A stretch of 64,000 nucleotides of DNA from Microvirga sp. 3-52 (GCF_018383585.1 NZ_JAHAMK010000012.1:31251-95250); one strand, 5' to 3'. Counted from the first letter of the stretch, positions 8,107 to 18,720 are shown. The notes: generated from the letters alone by a model not told the origin. A program made the numbers and translations.

Positions 8107-8925
8107 ATGCGCGCAGCCTCATCCCTCGCCGTTCTGACAGCCCTGCTAGCGGGTTCGACCATGGCTCAGGCGGCAGATCCGCTCTTCTCGCCCGAGCCCA
8201 TCCAAGCCTCGTCGGGCTGGATCGTCACCGTGAAGGGCAATCTCCGGGTTGGGCCGTCCTATCCGGGATCGGACGAGTTCAGCTTCATCGGCTATCCATC
8301 CTTGAGCTTTCGCCGGGCGGGCACGGTCGAGCGCTTCAGCGCTCCCGATGACGGCCTGAGCTTCTCGTTCCTGGAGGATTCCGCTGTCCGCTTCGGTGTC
8401 GTGGGCCGCTTCGTGGGCGGGCGTTATCTGCAGGACAACCGGGAGCTCTTCGGCCTGGAGAAGGTCAACTGGGCGGTAGAGCCTGGCGTCTTCGTGGAAT
8501 ACTGGCCGCTTGAGTTCCTGCGGGCGCGCGCCGAGATCCGGCGCGGCTTCAACGGGCATGAGGGCTTCGTGGCCGATTTTGGCCTCGACGCAGTCCAGAG
8601 ATTCGGCGCATTCACCGTCTCGATCGGTCCGCGCCTTGCTCTTGGCGACAACGAATTCACCCGCACCTACTTTGGCGTGACACCTGCTGAGGCGGCGCTG
8701 AATGGTCAGGTCACGCCCTACCGGCCGTCCGGCGGCATCACCTCGGTGGGGGCGACTGGAGCGATCAGCTATGACTGGTCGCAGCAATGGTCGACCACCG
8801 CCTTCGTCACCTACAAGCATCTGGTCGGCGACGCCGCCGATAGCCCGATCGTCGAGCGCTTCGGCTCGGAGCACCAGATTGGTGCCGGGCTGACAGTGTC
8901 CTATTCCTTTGGATACACACCCTGA
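8107..8925 (+). CDS. MipA/OmpV family outer-membrane protein
   Basis: A 272-residue beta-barrel protein with a Sec signal peptide (MRAASSLAVLTALLAGSTMAQA, cleavage probably after residue 22). The first strand region has GNLRVGPSYPGSDEFSFIGYPSLSFRR, the diagnostic opening of MipA/OmpV, and alternating aromatic strands continue to an aromatic C-terminus (SYSFGYTP). In other bacteria MipA links lytic transglycosylase MltA to PBP1B, and OmpV-like proteins serve as porins; which applies here is not known. An intrinsic bidirectional terminator follows. Confidence 0.9.
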   Translation: MRAASSLAVLTALLAGSTMAQAADPLFSPEPIQASSGWIVTVKGNLRVGPSYPGSDEFSFIGYPSLSFRRAGTVERFSAPDDGLSFSFLEDSAVRFGVVGRFVGGRYLQDNRELFGLEKVNWAVEPGVFVEYWPLEFLRARAEIRRGFNGHEGFVADFGLDAVQRFGAFTVSIGPRLALGDNEFTRTYFGVTPAEAALNGQVTPYRPSGGITSVGATGAISYDWSQQWSTTAFVTYKHLVGDAADSPIVERFGSEHQIGAGLTVSYSFGYTP

Positions 8926-8946
8926 CGATTGCAGACTGCAACCACG

Positions 8947-8980
8947 ATGAAAGAGCCGCCTGCGAGGGCGGCTCTTTCAT
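8947..8980. terminator. Bidirectional intrinsic terminator
   Basis: A perfect 14-bp stem (left arm 8947-8960, right arm 8967-8980) with a 6-nt loop is flanked by A and T runs. It lies between the stop of the MipA/OmpV gene and the stop of the convergent QueD-like gene, so it can serve both. Confidence 0.85.
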
Positions 8981-9000
8981 TTTAGAGAGTCGGGACGTTC

Positions 9001-9384
9001 TCAGGCCGCGAGCCTGTTGCCTGCTGCTTCGCCGCGATAGATGCAGCCTTCTGAGGAGCCAGGCATTCCGCGCTTGAGCTCGACCTCTTCAAGCCCCGGG
9101 AAGCGCGCCTTCACGAGCCTCCAGATATACGTCGTGACGTTCTCGAGCGAGGCAATGCCGATCTCAGGGTTGAGATCGAGATTGCCGTGATCCAGGCCCG
9201 ATCCGTGCTCGCCTTTGATCTCTTTGATGTAGTTCTCGACATCATAGAGATTGACCGGCCAGCCGTAGACCTCGTCGACAGCGCCACCGAAGGTGAGTTT
9301 GACGATGAAGGTATGTCCATGCAGCCCGGAATAGGGGGCCACCGAGTGGGCAGCCTCGAACGTAAACTCGCAATATGTCTTCAT
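9001..9384 (-). CDS. 6-pyruvoyl-tetrahydropterin synthase / QueD-like protein
   Basis: A 127-residue protein of the PTPS/QueD fold. The zinc ligands His13 (FTFEAAH), His22 and His24 (GLHGHTF) are present, as are the C-terminal GCIYRGE loop and the GLDHGNLD segment. Classical QueD makes 6-carboxy-tetrahydropterin for queuosine using a cysteine four residues before HGH. Here that position is Tyr18 and the loop is short, so the catalytic Cys is missing. It may be a divergent PTPS with another reaction. No other queuosine genes lie nearby. The ATG at 9384 has an AAGGTG ribosome site. Confidence 0.85.
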   Translation of the reverse strand: MKTYCEFTFEAAHSVAPYSGLHGHTFIVKLTFGGAVDEVYGWPVNLYDVENYIKEIKGEHGSGLDHGNLDLNPEIGIASLENVTTYIWRLVKARFPGLEEVELKRGMPGSSEGCIYRGEAAGNRLAA

Positions 9385-9430
9385 TCACCTTGCTCCCGTC
9401 ACCGGTTCTCTGCTTGTTGCCAACCTACAG

Positions 9431-9469
9431 CAACAATCCCGAAAGTGGATTCCACTTTCAGGATTGTTG
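9431..9469. repeat. 18-bp inverted repeat
   Basis: CAACAATCCCGAAAGTGG (9431-9448) is mirrored by 9452-9469 with one mismatch and a 3-nt loop. The core GAAAGTGGA-TCCACTTTC resembles the hairpin unit seen at 61060 and 42720, so it is probably one module of the same dispersed element. No T-run follows it on either strand, so a terminator role is unlikely. Confidence 0.7.
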
Positions 9470-9483
9470 CATCATTCTTGCCG

Positions 9484-9554
9484 AGCGCATCGTGTGGCGT
9501 GACCCAAAGGTCCGCGTCAGCGAAGGTCGGGATCCACTTTCCGCATAATGCGCT
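9484..9554 (+). repeat. 71-bp dispersed palindromic element, copy 1
   Basis: The element runs from AGCGCAT to ATGCGCT. Its internal blocks (TGGCG-GACCC, GTCCGCGTCAGCGAA, CGGGATCCAC) are shared with 61115-61185 and, in inverted orientation, with 52380-52451. All three lie outside genes, which marks a dispersed intergenic repeat family. Confidence 0.75.
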
Positions 9555-9701
9555 GGACGCGCAACCTGCTGAACATTCGATCCGCTTCGCATTCCTGCAT
9601 TCAGGCTATGGAAAATGTACCTAGCATATTTCGCGTCACCGACAAAATCACGCGGTGCTGCAATGCGATCCGCAATGCTTTGTACTGCATCGATCCGTTT
9701 C

Positions 9702-11651
9702 TTAAGCGACTTTGACCTTGTGCTTGAGCGCGGCCAGCGTATGGACCAGTTCCCGCGCCGGCTTGGGGCGCCCGAAATAATAGCCCTGCGCATCGGTGCA
9801 ACCGGCGGCCTGGATCTGCCGCAACTGATCCTCTGTTTCGATACCCTCGGCCACCGTCGGCATTCCTAAGCTGGCGCCCAAGTTGGCGACTGACTGCACG
9901 ATCGCGAGGCAATCCGCCCGCTGGGACATTTCCCGTACGAAGGATTGGTCGATCTTGATCTTATCGAACGGGAAGCTGCGCAGATAGCTCAGGGATGAAT
10001 AGCCGGTTCCGAAATCGTCCATCGCGATCCGTACGCCGAGCCGGCGCAGCTGATGAAGGGTGGAGACGGTCATCTCATTGTCCTGGAGCAACACCGACTC
10101 GGTGATCTCCAGCTCCAGCCGGTTCGGAGCGAGCCCCGACGCCGCCAAAGCCCGGCTCACACTCTGCACGAGACCCCGGTTCCGGAACTGAATCGGCGAG
10201 AGATTGACGGCGACGTGGACGTCTCTCGGCCAAGTGGCCGCTTCCCTGCAGGCCTGCTCGATGATCCAATCGCCCAAGGGTGCGATGAGACCGGTATCTT
10301 CGATCACCGGGATGAATTCGGCAGGCGGAACGAGGCCGCGCTCGGGGTGGTGCCAGCGCAGGAGAGCCTCGAAGCCGCCGATCTCGTTCTTCTGGATGTT
10401 GATCTGAGGCTGATAGAACAGCTCGAACTCGCCGTTGGTCATCGCCTTGCGCAGGTCGACTTCCAGAACACGGCGGGCCTGAAGCTGCTCATCCATGTCC
10501 GGTTCGAAGAAGCGGAACGTACCCCGCCCGTCGGCCTTGGCGTGGTAAAGGGCCATATCGGCATGCTTCAGGATCTGGCTCGGCGTCATATTCCTCTGGG
10601 CCAAAGCGATGCCGATGCTCGTGCCGATGAAGAGTTCCTGTCCGTTCACGCTGAAGGGTGCACGCAGAGCCTCGACGATGCGCGATGCAAGGGCAGCGCT
10701 TTCCTCGGGCCTGCGGATCCCTGTCTGGAGGATGGCAAACTCATCGCCGCCGAACCGGGAAATCAGGTTTCGCACCTGGCCTTCACTGGCGGGAATGCAG
10801 GCGCGGAGGCGGTCGGCGACGGCCTTGAGCAGGTCGTCTCCCGTTTCGTGGCCGAAGGAATCGTTCACATCCTTGAAGTGATCCAGATCCAGATAGGAAA
10901 CGGACACCGTGCGTCCGTTCGGCTTCAGGCGTGTGAGTGCGTGCTCGAGTTCGTTGCGGAGCACCACGCGATTGGGCAGACCCGTGAGCGCATCCTGATG
11001 CGCGAGGACATGCAATTCCTCATGGGCCCGTCCCAATAAACGATTATGCTTGTCGAGCAGGAAGATCAGGACAACTCCGACAAGGATCAGGCTGGCCGCA
11101 ATGCCGGAGAAGGCCCAGTGCAGTCGGATCAATTCCTGCTGATCTTTCTGCACCAGTGCAGCGCCATGATTGTGGGCCACGGATGCAAGCTGCGCGAGCC
11201 TGCCTTCCAAGGGACGCAGAAGTTCAATCGCCTTTCTGGCCGCCTCCGGATCCCGGCCGATTTCCGCGATGAAGGGCTGGGCTGCGGCGAGCGTCTGCTG
11301 GAACTCGCGAAGAGTGGCGTGATGTTCCGGATTGCGCTCGAGAAGGTCTTGAAAGCTTCCTTCGTTCAGCATCTGGGCTCTGCCGAGCAGGATATCGAAG
11401 CGCAGATCGACCTCGTCCTTGTCAATATGGCTTCCCGGCATCCCGAACTCGGCCAAGCGATGTTCGAGCCGAATAAACTCGGAAGCGGCTTGTCCCGCTT
11501 CCCAGGCCGGATTGTAGACGGAGATCTGCTGCAACGCACCTTGGCGTTGAACGACGAGCACCGAAATGTAGACGCCCGCGATCAGGAAACCGCCGATGAC
11601 AATCGCAATAACCGTTTTGAAGGTGCGCAGGGACAAGTACTGGGCCTCCAA
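9702..11651 (-). CDS. Bifunctional GGDEF-EAL c-di-GMP signalling protein
   Basis: A 649-residue inner-membrane protein. TM1 is at about 12-34, a helical periplasmic region spans 35-176, and TM2 is at about 177-199. The GGDEF domain has an intact GGDEF motif at 301-305. The EAL domain has EAL at 428-430 and intact NLSPIQF, ITES, DDFGTGYSSLSYL, KIDQSFV and AEGIE motifs. Both cyclase and phosphodiesterase sites therefore look active, and net output cannot be told. The start is a TTG at 11651. It lies 16 bp after the SUOX-fold gene and is almost certainly co-transcribed with it. This suggests that the periplasmic partner modulates this protein. Confidence 0.93.
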   Translation of the reverse strand: MEAQYLSLRTFKTVIAIVIGGFLIAGVYISVLVVQRQGALQQISVYNPAWEAGQAASEFIRLEHRLAEFGMPGSHIDKDEVDLRFDILLGRAQMLNEGSFQDLLERNPEHHATLREFQQTLAAAQPFIAEIGRDPEAARKAIELLRPLEGRLAQLASVAHNHGAALVQKDQQELIRLHWAFSGIAASLILVGVVLIFLLDKHNRLLGRAHEELHVLAHQDALTGLPNRVVLRNELEHALTRLKPNGRTVSVSYLDLDHFKDVNDSFGHETGDDLLKAVADRLRACIPASEGQVRNLISRFGGDEFAILQTGIRRPEESAALASRIVEALRAPFSVNGQELFIGTSIGIALAQRNMTPSQILKHADMALYHAKADGRGTFRFFEPDMDEQLQARRVLEVDLRKAMTNGEFELFYQPQINIQKNEIGGFEALLRWHHPERGLVPPAEFIPVIEDTGLIAPLGDWIIEQACREAATWPRDVHVAVNLSPIQFRNRGLVQSVSRALAASGLAPNRLELEITESVLLQDNEMTVSTLHQLRRLGVRIAMDDFGTGYSSLSYLRSFPFDKIKIDQSFVREMSQRADCLAIVQSVANLGASLGMPTVAEGIETEDQLRQIQAAGCTDAQGYYFGRPKPARELVHTLAALKHKVKVA

Positions 11652-11667
11652 GGCCTGCCGACGGCTG

Positions 11668-12186
11668 CTACTTCACTTCGATCTTGGCAACCTGCCACGC
11701 CGACCGGGCATAGTAGGTTTGGCTCTTGAGCTCGGGATTGCTGTCATACGGATAGACGATGAACAGCGGACCTTTGTCCCGCACGGGCATGTACTCGCCG
11801 TCACGTTTGAGCGCGAGAATCACGTTGTACTTCCCGAAATCCGCTAACGGGATTTCGGTGGCATAATCGTTCAGTGCGATGACCGAAACACGCTCCCCGC
11901 TCGCTCCAACCTGCTTCATCAGCTTGTCGAGGGAGACGCCCTCGAACTTGACCTTGCCCTCGTACCATGGCGTCGTCGTCTCGATCGTAACCATGCCGAG
12001 GGATTCCAGCATCGCGCGATCGAACTGGGCGGTGTTGTCCTTGTTGGTCACGCCGATCTTGCCCGAGATCGTGAGGATCGGCCGCTCCTTCGGGGCAGCC
12101 AGCGACGCAGCATATGCCACGCTGATGATCCCTAGAAACGCGACAAACGTTCCTAGCAGGCCCGTTCTCGTCTTGGCGCCAAGCAT
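11668..12186 (-). CDS. Periplasmic SUOX (oxidoreductase molybdopterin-binding)-fold protein lacking the Mo-ligating Cys
   Basis: A 172-residue protein with an N-terminal signal (MLGAKTRTGLLGTFVAFLGIIS...YAAS, cleaved near residue 27). It has one domain resembling the molybdopterin-binding oxidoreductase fold: ILTISGKIGVTN, then FEGVSLDKLMKQVGA, VIALNDYATEIPLADF and a PLFIVYPYD strand. The entire protein contains no cysteine, so the residue that binds molybdenum in sulfite oxidase is absent and enzymatic activity is unlikely. It is the first gene of a two-gene operon with the GGDEF-EAL protein. A GGGGG ribosome site precedes the ATG. Best seen as a sensor or binding subunit; this role is inferred. 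Confidence 0.8.
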   Translation of the reverse strand: MLGAKTRTGLLGTFVAFLGIISVAYAASLAAPKERPILTISGKIGVTNKDNTAQFDRAMLESLGMVTIETTTPWYEGKVKFEGVSLDKLMKQVGASGERVSVIALNDYATEIPLADFGKYNVILALKRDGEYMPVRDKGPLFIVYPYDSNPELKSQTYYARSAWQVAKIEVK

Positions 12187-12423
12187 GCAGACCCCCTACG
12201 GAAAATTAATATAAGAGATAGAAACACATAAAATTGTTCAAAGTGTTACACAACTCTGCTCCGGAAGTAAAAGCGGCGAAACTGCCCTTGGTATTTTGTA
12301 ATGGTTATTTGAACGTAACGGTATGGAATCCTAAGCTGGATCTACAAAGAAAAGCCGCCTCGCACTGTAGCGCGAAGCGGTTTCAGGTTCCTGGGCCGTT
12401 CAAGCGGCGGAAATCAGCAGATA

Positions 12424-13362
12424 TCAGAGAGGCTTGAGACCTGCTTCGATCTGTGCCCGGCGCGGCTCCAGAAAGGGCGGCAGGGCCAGACGTTCCCCAA
12501 GCTTGTCCATGGGCTCGTCGGTGGCAAAGCCCGGGCCGTCGGTGGCGATCTCGAACAGGATTCCGTTCGGCTCGCGGAAGTAGAGGCTCCGGAAGTAGTA
12601 GCGGTCGACCGGGCCGCTGGAAGGCGCACGCAAGGATTGCAGGCGCTCCCAGCATTCCTGATAGGTCTGCTCGTTGGGCGTGCGAAAGGCCACGTGGTGG
12701 ACTCCACCCGCGCCCGGCCGGGCCGGGGCCAGGCCGGGCTCGACCGCCACATGGAGCTCCGCCGCCGGTCCGCCCTCACCCATCTCGAACACATGAACCG
12801 GCGTATCGCCGACGCGGTATTCGCGGGCAGCGCGCATGTCCATCGCTTCCGTCAGAACGCGAGCCGTGCGCTCGAGCTTCGGGACGCTGATCCGGATCGG
12901 GCCGAGACCCCGGATCTGGTACTCGACCGGCACGGGACTGCGCTCCCACGGATGAACCTCTCCCTCCCCGCCATCGTCGACGAGGCTGAGGCGCTGGCCT
13001 TCGAAATCCTCGAAATCGAGGATGAGCCGTCCATCACGCTCCACAATTCGTTCACTGCTGACGCTGAGGCTCTCAAAACGGTCCTTCCACCATTGCAGCG
13101 CCTTCTCTCCGCTCACGCGCAGGGCTGTCTGCGAGATGCTGTGCGTGCCGCGGCGCTCGCGCTCGACTGGCCAGTCGAAGAAGGTGATATCGGTGCCGGG
13201 GGAGGCCTTTCCGTCGGCATAAAACAGGTGATAGGCGCTCACGTCGTCCTGATTCACCGTCTTCTTGACAAGACGCATCCCTAACGACTGCGTGTAGAAG
13301 GCGTGATTGGCCGGTGCATCGGCCGTCACGGCCGTCAAATGGTGAATACCCGTCAGCTTCAT
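12424..13362 (-). CDS. Ring-cleaving dioxygenase (VOC, MhqO/LinE-like)
   Basis: A 312-residue protein of two tandem VOC modules, the size of Fe(II)-dependent hydroquinone/catechol ring-cleaving dioxygenases. It opens [19 protein letters not shown], where the HH supplies the first metal ligand. The C-terminal half has VHHVAFRT with a second His, and [12 protein letters not shown] with the Glu ligand. Family members include MhqA/MhqO (methylhydroquinone response) and LinE. The ATG at 13362 has GGAGA upstream and gives the normal length; the extra 31 codons of open frame are not used. Substrate unknown. A hairpin separates it from the M20 amidohydrolase gene upstream. Confidence 0.9.
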   Translation of the reverse strand: MKLTGIHHLTAVTADAPANHAFYTQSLGMRLVKKTVNQDDVSAYHLFYADGKASPGTDITFFDWPVERERRGTHSISQTALRVSGEKALQWWKDRFESLSVSSERIVERDGRLILDFEDFEGQRLSLVDDGGEGEVHPWERSPVPVEYQIRGLGPIRISVPKLERTARVLTEAMDMRAAREYRVGDTPVHVFEMGEGGPAAELHVAVEPGLAPARPGAGGVHHVAFRTPNEQTYQECWERLQSLRAPSSGPVDRYYFRSLYFREPNGILFEIATDGPGFATDEPMDKLGERLALPPFLEPRRAQIEAGLKPL

Positions 13363-13450
13363 GGCGCTGTCTCCATCAATGTTGCGATGAAGATAGACCT
13401 GCGGTGGTGCCGTTACGAGCCTGCGGGACGCCAAGTCAATCTTGCTGAAA

Positions 13451-13486
13451 CGCAAGAACGCCCCAGCCTTCGGCCGGGCGTTTGCG
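13451..13486 (-). terminator. Probable terminator of the M20 gene
   Basis: The CGCAA...ACGCCC arm pairs with GGGCGTTTGCG, with a 2-nt bulge and an inner GCC-TTC-GGC. It lies 20 bp after the M20 stop. On the minus strand only three T follow, so it is a weak or assisted terminator. Confidence 0.45.
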
Positions 13487-13506
13487 GAATTGAAAGACGC
13501 TGGACG

Positions 13507-14961
13507 TCAGGCTGCTTTGGCCCGCAGATCGTCCGGCGTGACATCCTCCGGGATCGGGCAGCGATAGTCGCGCCCGCCATTGCGCTCCTTCAGCTCCGCC
13601 TTGGCGCGGGCGACCAGATCCGGGTTGCGCAACACGTCGGCGGCAGTCGCCGCCATGGCCTTGGCGGCCAGCACCATACCCTTGTGGGCGGCGGGGAGAT
13701 TGCCCTGCGTGACGAGCTGCCAGGTGTGGAACGGCGTGCCGATGGCAAAGCAGGCGGTGTGACATTGCACCGTCGGCACGATCCAGCTCACGTCACCCAC
13801 ATCGGTGGTGCCCATCATGACCTCCTCGCGGGTCGGCATGGCGAGCACGCCGTCATGGAGCACTTTGGTTCTCAGCGAAAGATCGTGCGGTTTGACGCTT
13901 GCCAGGATCTCGTCATCCGTCAGCGCCGTTCGCTGGAGCTTTTCCGCGAAAGCGTAATCGGACCTGTCGAAACCGGGCGGTCCGAGGCGGCGCATGTTCT
14001 CGTACATGGCCTCCTGCAGGGCCTTGTTGGGCAGCACGTTCGACGTGGCGTCCGTAATCTGCACGGTGACGGAAGTTTCCGTCATCAGCGCCGCGCCCTC
14101 CGCGATCTTCTTCACGCGCTCGAACAGACGCTCGGCGTCGGGCAGGTGCGGCGAGCGCACGAGGTAGAGCGATTCCGCGAAGGCCTGCACAACGTTCGGC
14201 GCATCGCCGCCGGTGTTGGTGGTGGCGTAATGCACGCGCGCATCGGAAGGCATGTGCTCGCGCATGTAGTTCACGCCCACATTCATCAGTTCCACCGCAT
14301 CGAGCGCGGAGCGGCCCACATGGGGTGCCGCCGCCGCGTGCGCCGCGCGGCCCTTGAAGCGGAAGTATGCCTGGATGCAGGCGAGCGACGAGGTGGTCTG
14401 CACCTCGTTCACGACGCTCGGATGCCAGCAGAAGGCGGCATCGAGATCATGGAACAGGCCGGCGCGGGCCATGAAGGTCTTGCCCGAACCGCTCTCCTCC
14501 GCCGGACAGCCGTAATAGCGCACCGTGCCGGCGATTCCTTCCGCAGCGAGCGCGTCCTTGAGGGCGACAGCCGCCAGTGCGGATCCTGCCCCCAGCAGGT
14601 TGTGGCCGCAGCCGTGGCCCGGCGTGCCCTTTACCGTGGGAGCATGTTCGGTGCGGGCGGATTCCTGGGCCAGATCGGGCAGGGCGTCGAACTCGCCGAG
14701 GATGCCCACGACGGGGCCGCCGTTCCCGAATTCCGCAATGAAGGCCGTCGCCATGCCGCCGGCATTCTTCATGATGCGAAAGCCTTCGCGCTCCAGCATG
14801 GCGATCTGCTCTTGGACGGCGCGATGCTCCTCGAAAGCCAGTTCCGGCGCGGCCCAGATCCGTTCGCTCAAGGCACAGTAGTCTCCAGCCTTGGCATCGA
14901 CTTGACGGGCAACGGCTTCAAGGCTCAGGCGATCGTTATGCATAACGTAATGATGTCTCAT
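13507..14961 (-). CDS. M20 family amidohydrolase (AbgB-like)
   Basis: A 484-residue metal-dependent peptidase/amidohydrolase of the M20 family. The first metal-binding segment is GTPGHGCGHNLLG and the second is CPAEESGSGK. The dimerisation domain carries RAAHAAAAPHVGRSALDA, and further conserved metal region is seen at VGDVSWIVPTVQCHT. Length and motifs are closest to AbgB, which with AbgA cleaves p-aminobenzoyl-glutamate, but no abgA is adjacent, so the substrate is open. ATG codons at 14961 and 14943 are both possible; neither has a clear ribosome site. A perfect 14-bp palindrome at 14934-14947 covers the second start. Confidence 0.88.
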   Translation of the reverse strand: MRHHYVMHNDRLSLEAVARQVDAKAGDYCALSERIWAAPELAFEEHRAVQEQIAMLEREGFRIMKNAGGMATAFIAEFGNGGPVVGILGEFDALPDLAQESARTEHAPTVKGTPGHGCGHNLLGAGSALAAVALKDALAAEGIAGTVRYYGCPAEESGSGKTFMARAGLFHDLDAAFCWHPSVVNEVQTTSSLACIQAYFRFKGRAAHAAAAPHVGRSALDAVELMNVGVNYMREHMPSDARVHYATTNTGGDAPNVVQAFAESLYLVRSPHLPDAERLFERVKKIAEGAALMTETSVTVQITDATSNVLPNKALQEAMYENMRRLGPPGFDRSDYAFAEKLQRTALTDDEILASVKPHDLSLRTKVLHDGVLAMPTREEVMMGTTDVGDVSWIVPTVQCHTACFAIGTPFHTWQLVTQGNLPAAHKGMVLAAKAMAATAADVLRNPDLVARAKAELKERNGGRDYRCPIPEDVTPDDLRAKAA

Positions 14962-15223
14962 GAAGTGGGATCGGCGCGAACACTATCAGGTTCGCATCGG
15001 GACGGAAGGGCAGAGGCCGTTCACCTATCGCAGTGCAGACAAGCCGAAACCGCATGCACGCTTCGCCGCTGCTCATCCTCTCCTACGTCATGGCCACCTG
15101 ACTCGATCCGGGGATCAGTCCCGGCCATCCGATACGGAAGTGCGCGGCGCTCCACATCATCGAGATCACTGACGAGGCCGGTGGCGACGCCCGGGAGAAG
15201 ATGACGCGCCAAGCAAAATGCCT

Positions 15224-17077
<1,854 letters not shown>

Positions 17078-17175
17078 CGGCGCGTCTCATTATCTTCGAC
17101 CCGAATCAGAGGGCGAGGGGCGCAATGATGCAACAATCTTTGTCTTTGGGGTGACGATCGCGCTAAGTTGATGAC

Positions 17176-18720
17176 CTACCCGACCGCAAAAAGATCCCGC
17201 GTCTCGGGCGCCTGCGGCTCCTCGAACGCGTTCGGGTCGCCAGGGCCGGTTTCCCAGCCGAGATCGGGCAGCGCGATGATGCGCAGGCCCCGCGGATCGT
17301 TGCGGGTCACGACGATGTTGCGGCTTTCCATATAGGCGATGAGGCGCCGGGCCCGGCCGGGAGAGCGGCTGCCGCAGGCGCGGGCGATCTCGCCGTCGGG
17401 TGGGCAGGCCGAACCTTCCATGGCCGCACGCGCAATGAGCAGGAACACCCCCTGGATGTCCTCGGCCAGATCGGCCGCGAAGGCGATCGCGCGGTCCCAT
17501 TCAGTCCCCTCGGCGGTCGCCGTATCGACGCCCGCGCGGGCGACCGCCAGGCGTCGGCGGAAGGCGTTGAGGTTCAAAGACTCGCCGGAGACGCGGCGGA
17601 TGCGGCAGCGGACGAGAAAATCCTGATACAGAACGGCGACCGACCGGAAGGCAGCCTCCGGGTCGTCGAGGATTTCTCGCAGGATCGCATCGAGGGCGGC
17701 CTCGCGCTCGGCCTTGGACTGCTCCGTTTCCTGGGCCTGGGGTTCCGGCGCGGCAGCTGGGCGGGTGCGCGCGAGCTGGGCCAGGAGATCGTTGGTGGTC
17801 GGAGCCGGAGGCGGCGGGGGTGCGCGGCGCGGCATGACCGGGCGGGCGATCACCTCGTCCTCCCCGGCCTTGAAGATGAGGTCGCGGGCCTCTTCCTTCG
17901 GCTGCTCGGGAAGCGGCATGAGCTTGAAGGTGCCGCTGCGGGTCGAGGTCTCGACCTCGCCGATGCGAATCGGCAGCGGGCGGCGTGAAAGGGCCGGGCC
18001 GAGAGCCACGAAGTGACCGCGCTCGAGATCGCGGAACATCTCGGCCTGGCGGCGCTCCATGCCCAGAAGGTCGGCGGCGCGAGCCATGTCGATGTCGAGG
18101 AAGGTTCGGCCCATGAGGAAGTTGGACGCTTCGGCCGCGACGTTCTTGGCGAGCTTGGCGAGGCGCTGGGTGGCGATGATGCCGGCGAGCCCGCGCTTGC
18201 GGCCGCGGCACATGAGGTTGGTCATGGCGCCGAGAGAGACCTTTCGCGCTTCGTCCGACACGTCGCCGGCAGCGGCGGGCGCGAAGAGCTGCGCCTCGTC
18301 CACCACCACGAGCATGGGATACCAGTAATCGCGCTCCGCATCGAAGAGGCCGCCGAGGAAGGCGGCGGCGCAGCGCATCTGCGCCTCGGCATCAAGGCCC
18401 TCCAGGCTCAACACCACGGAGACCCTGTGCTGGCGCACGCGGGCGGCGATGCGTTGAAGATCGCCCTCGCTGCGGGAGGCATCGACCACCACATGGCCGA
18501 ACTTGTCGGCCAGCGTGACGAAATCGCCTTCCGGATCGATGATGGCCTGCTGAACGAGATTGGCACTCTGTTCGAGAAGGCGGCGCAGGAGATGCGACTT
18601 GCCGGAACCGGAATTGCCCTGGACGAGCAGACGCGTCGCCAGAAGCTCTTCCAGATCGAGCAGTGCCGATTGTCCTCCGGGGGCGGAGGATGCCTGTCCC
18701 ATGTCGATGCCGACCTTCAT
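17176..18720 (-). CDS. HerA/DUF87-type ATP-binding protein
   Basis: A 514-residue cytoplasmic ATPase of the HerA-FtsK group. Walker A GNSGSGKSH is at 35-43, Walker B LVVVDEAQLF at about 137-146, then a sensor region GIIATQRLAKLAKNVAAEASNFLMG. A Pro-rich linker (about 290-300, PPPPPAP) leads to a C-terminal part of about 180 residues that looks helical, with a wHTH-like end (ARRLIAYMESRNIVVT). HerA proteins elsewhere move DNA or pair with nucleases such as NurA or with SIR2-type effectors; no such partner is adjacent. An AGGGAGG ribosome site precedes the ATG at 18720. The function is unknown. Confidence 0.82.
   Translation of the reverse strand: MKVGIDMGQASSAPGGQSALLDLEELLATRLLVQGNSGSGKSHLLRRLLEQSANLVQQAIIDPEGDFVTLADKFGHVVVDASRSEGDLQRIAARVRQHRVSVVLSLEGLDAEAQMRCAAAFLGGLFDAERDYWYPMLVVVDEAQLFAPAAAGDVSDEARKVSLGAMTNLMCRGRKRGLAGIIATQRLAKLAKNVAAEASNFLMGRTFLDIDMARAADLLGMERRQAEMFRDLERGHFVALGPALSRRPLPIRIGEVETSTRSGTFKLMPLPEQPKEEARDLIFKAGEDEVIARPVMPRRAPPPPPAPTTNDLLAQLARTRPAAAPEPQAQETEQSKAEREAALDAILREILDDPEAAFRSVAVLYQDFLVRCRIRRVSGESLNLNAFRRRLAVARAGVDTATAEGTEWDRAIAFAADLAEDIQGVFLLIARAAMEGSACPPDGEIARACGSRSPGRARRLIAYMESRNIVVTRNDPRGLRIIALPDLGWETGPGDPNAFEEPQAPETRDLFAVG

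Larger units (their letters stand above)
9385..9701. other. Gene-free 317 bp carrying two palindromic repeats
   Basis: No gene is supported between the QueD-like start and the GGDEF-EAL stop. The stretch holds an 18-bp inverted repeat at 9431-9469 and a 71-bp dispersed repeat at 9484-9554 described separately. The rest shows no convincing coding or hairpin signal. Confidence 0.7.

Noticed and set aside
12234..12437. 67-codon frame between the SUOX-fold and dioxygenase genes
   Set aside because: No ribosome site and no recognisable composition; it overlaps the end of the dioxygenase gene and lies in an AT-rich promoter region.
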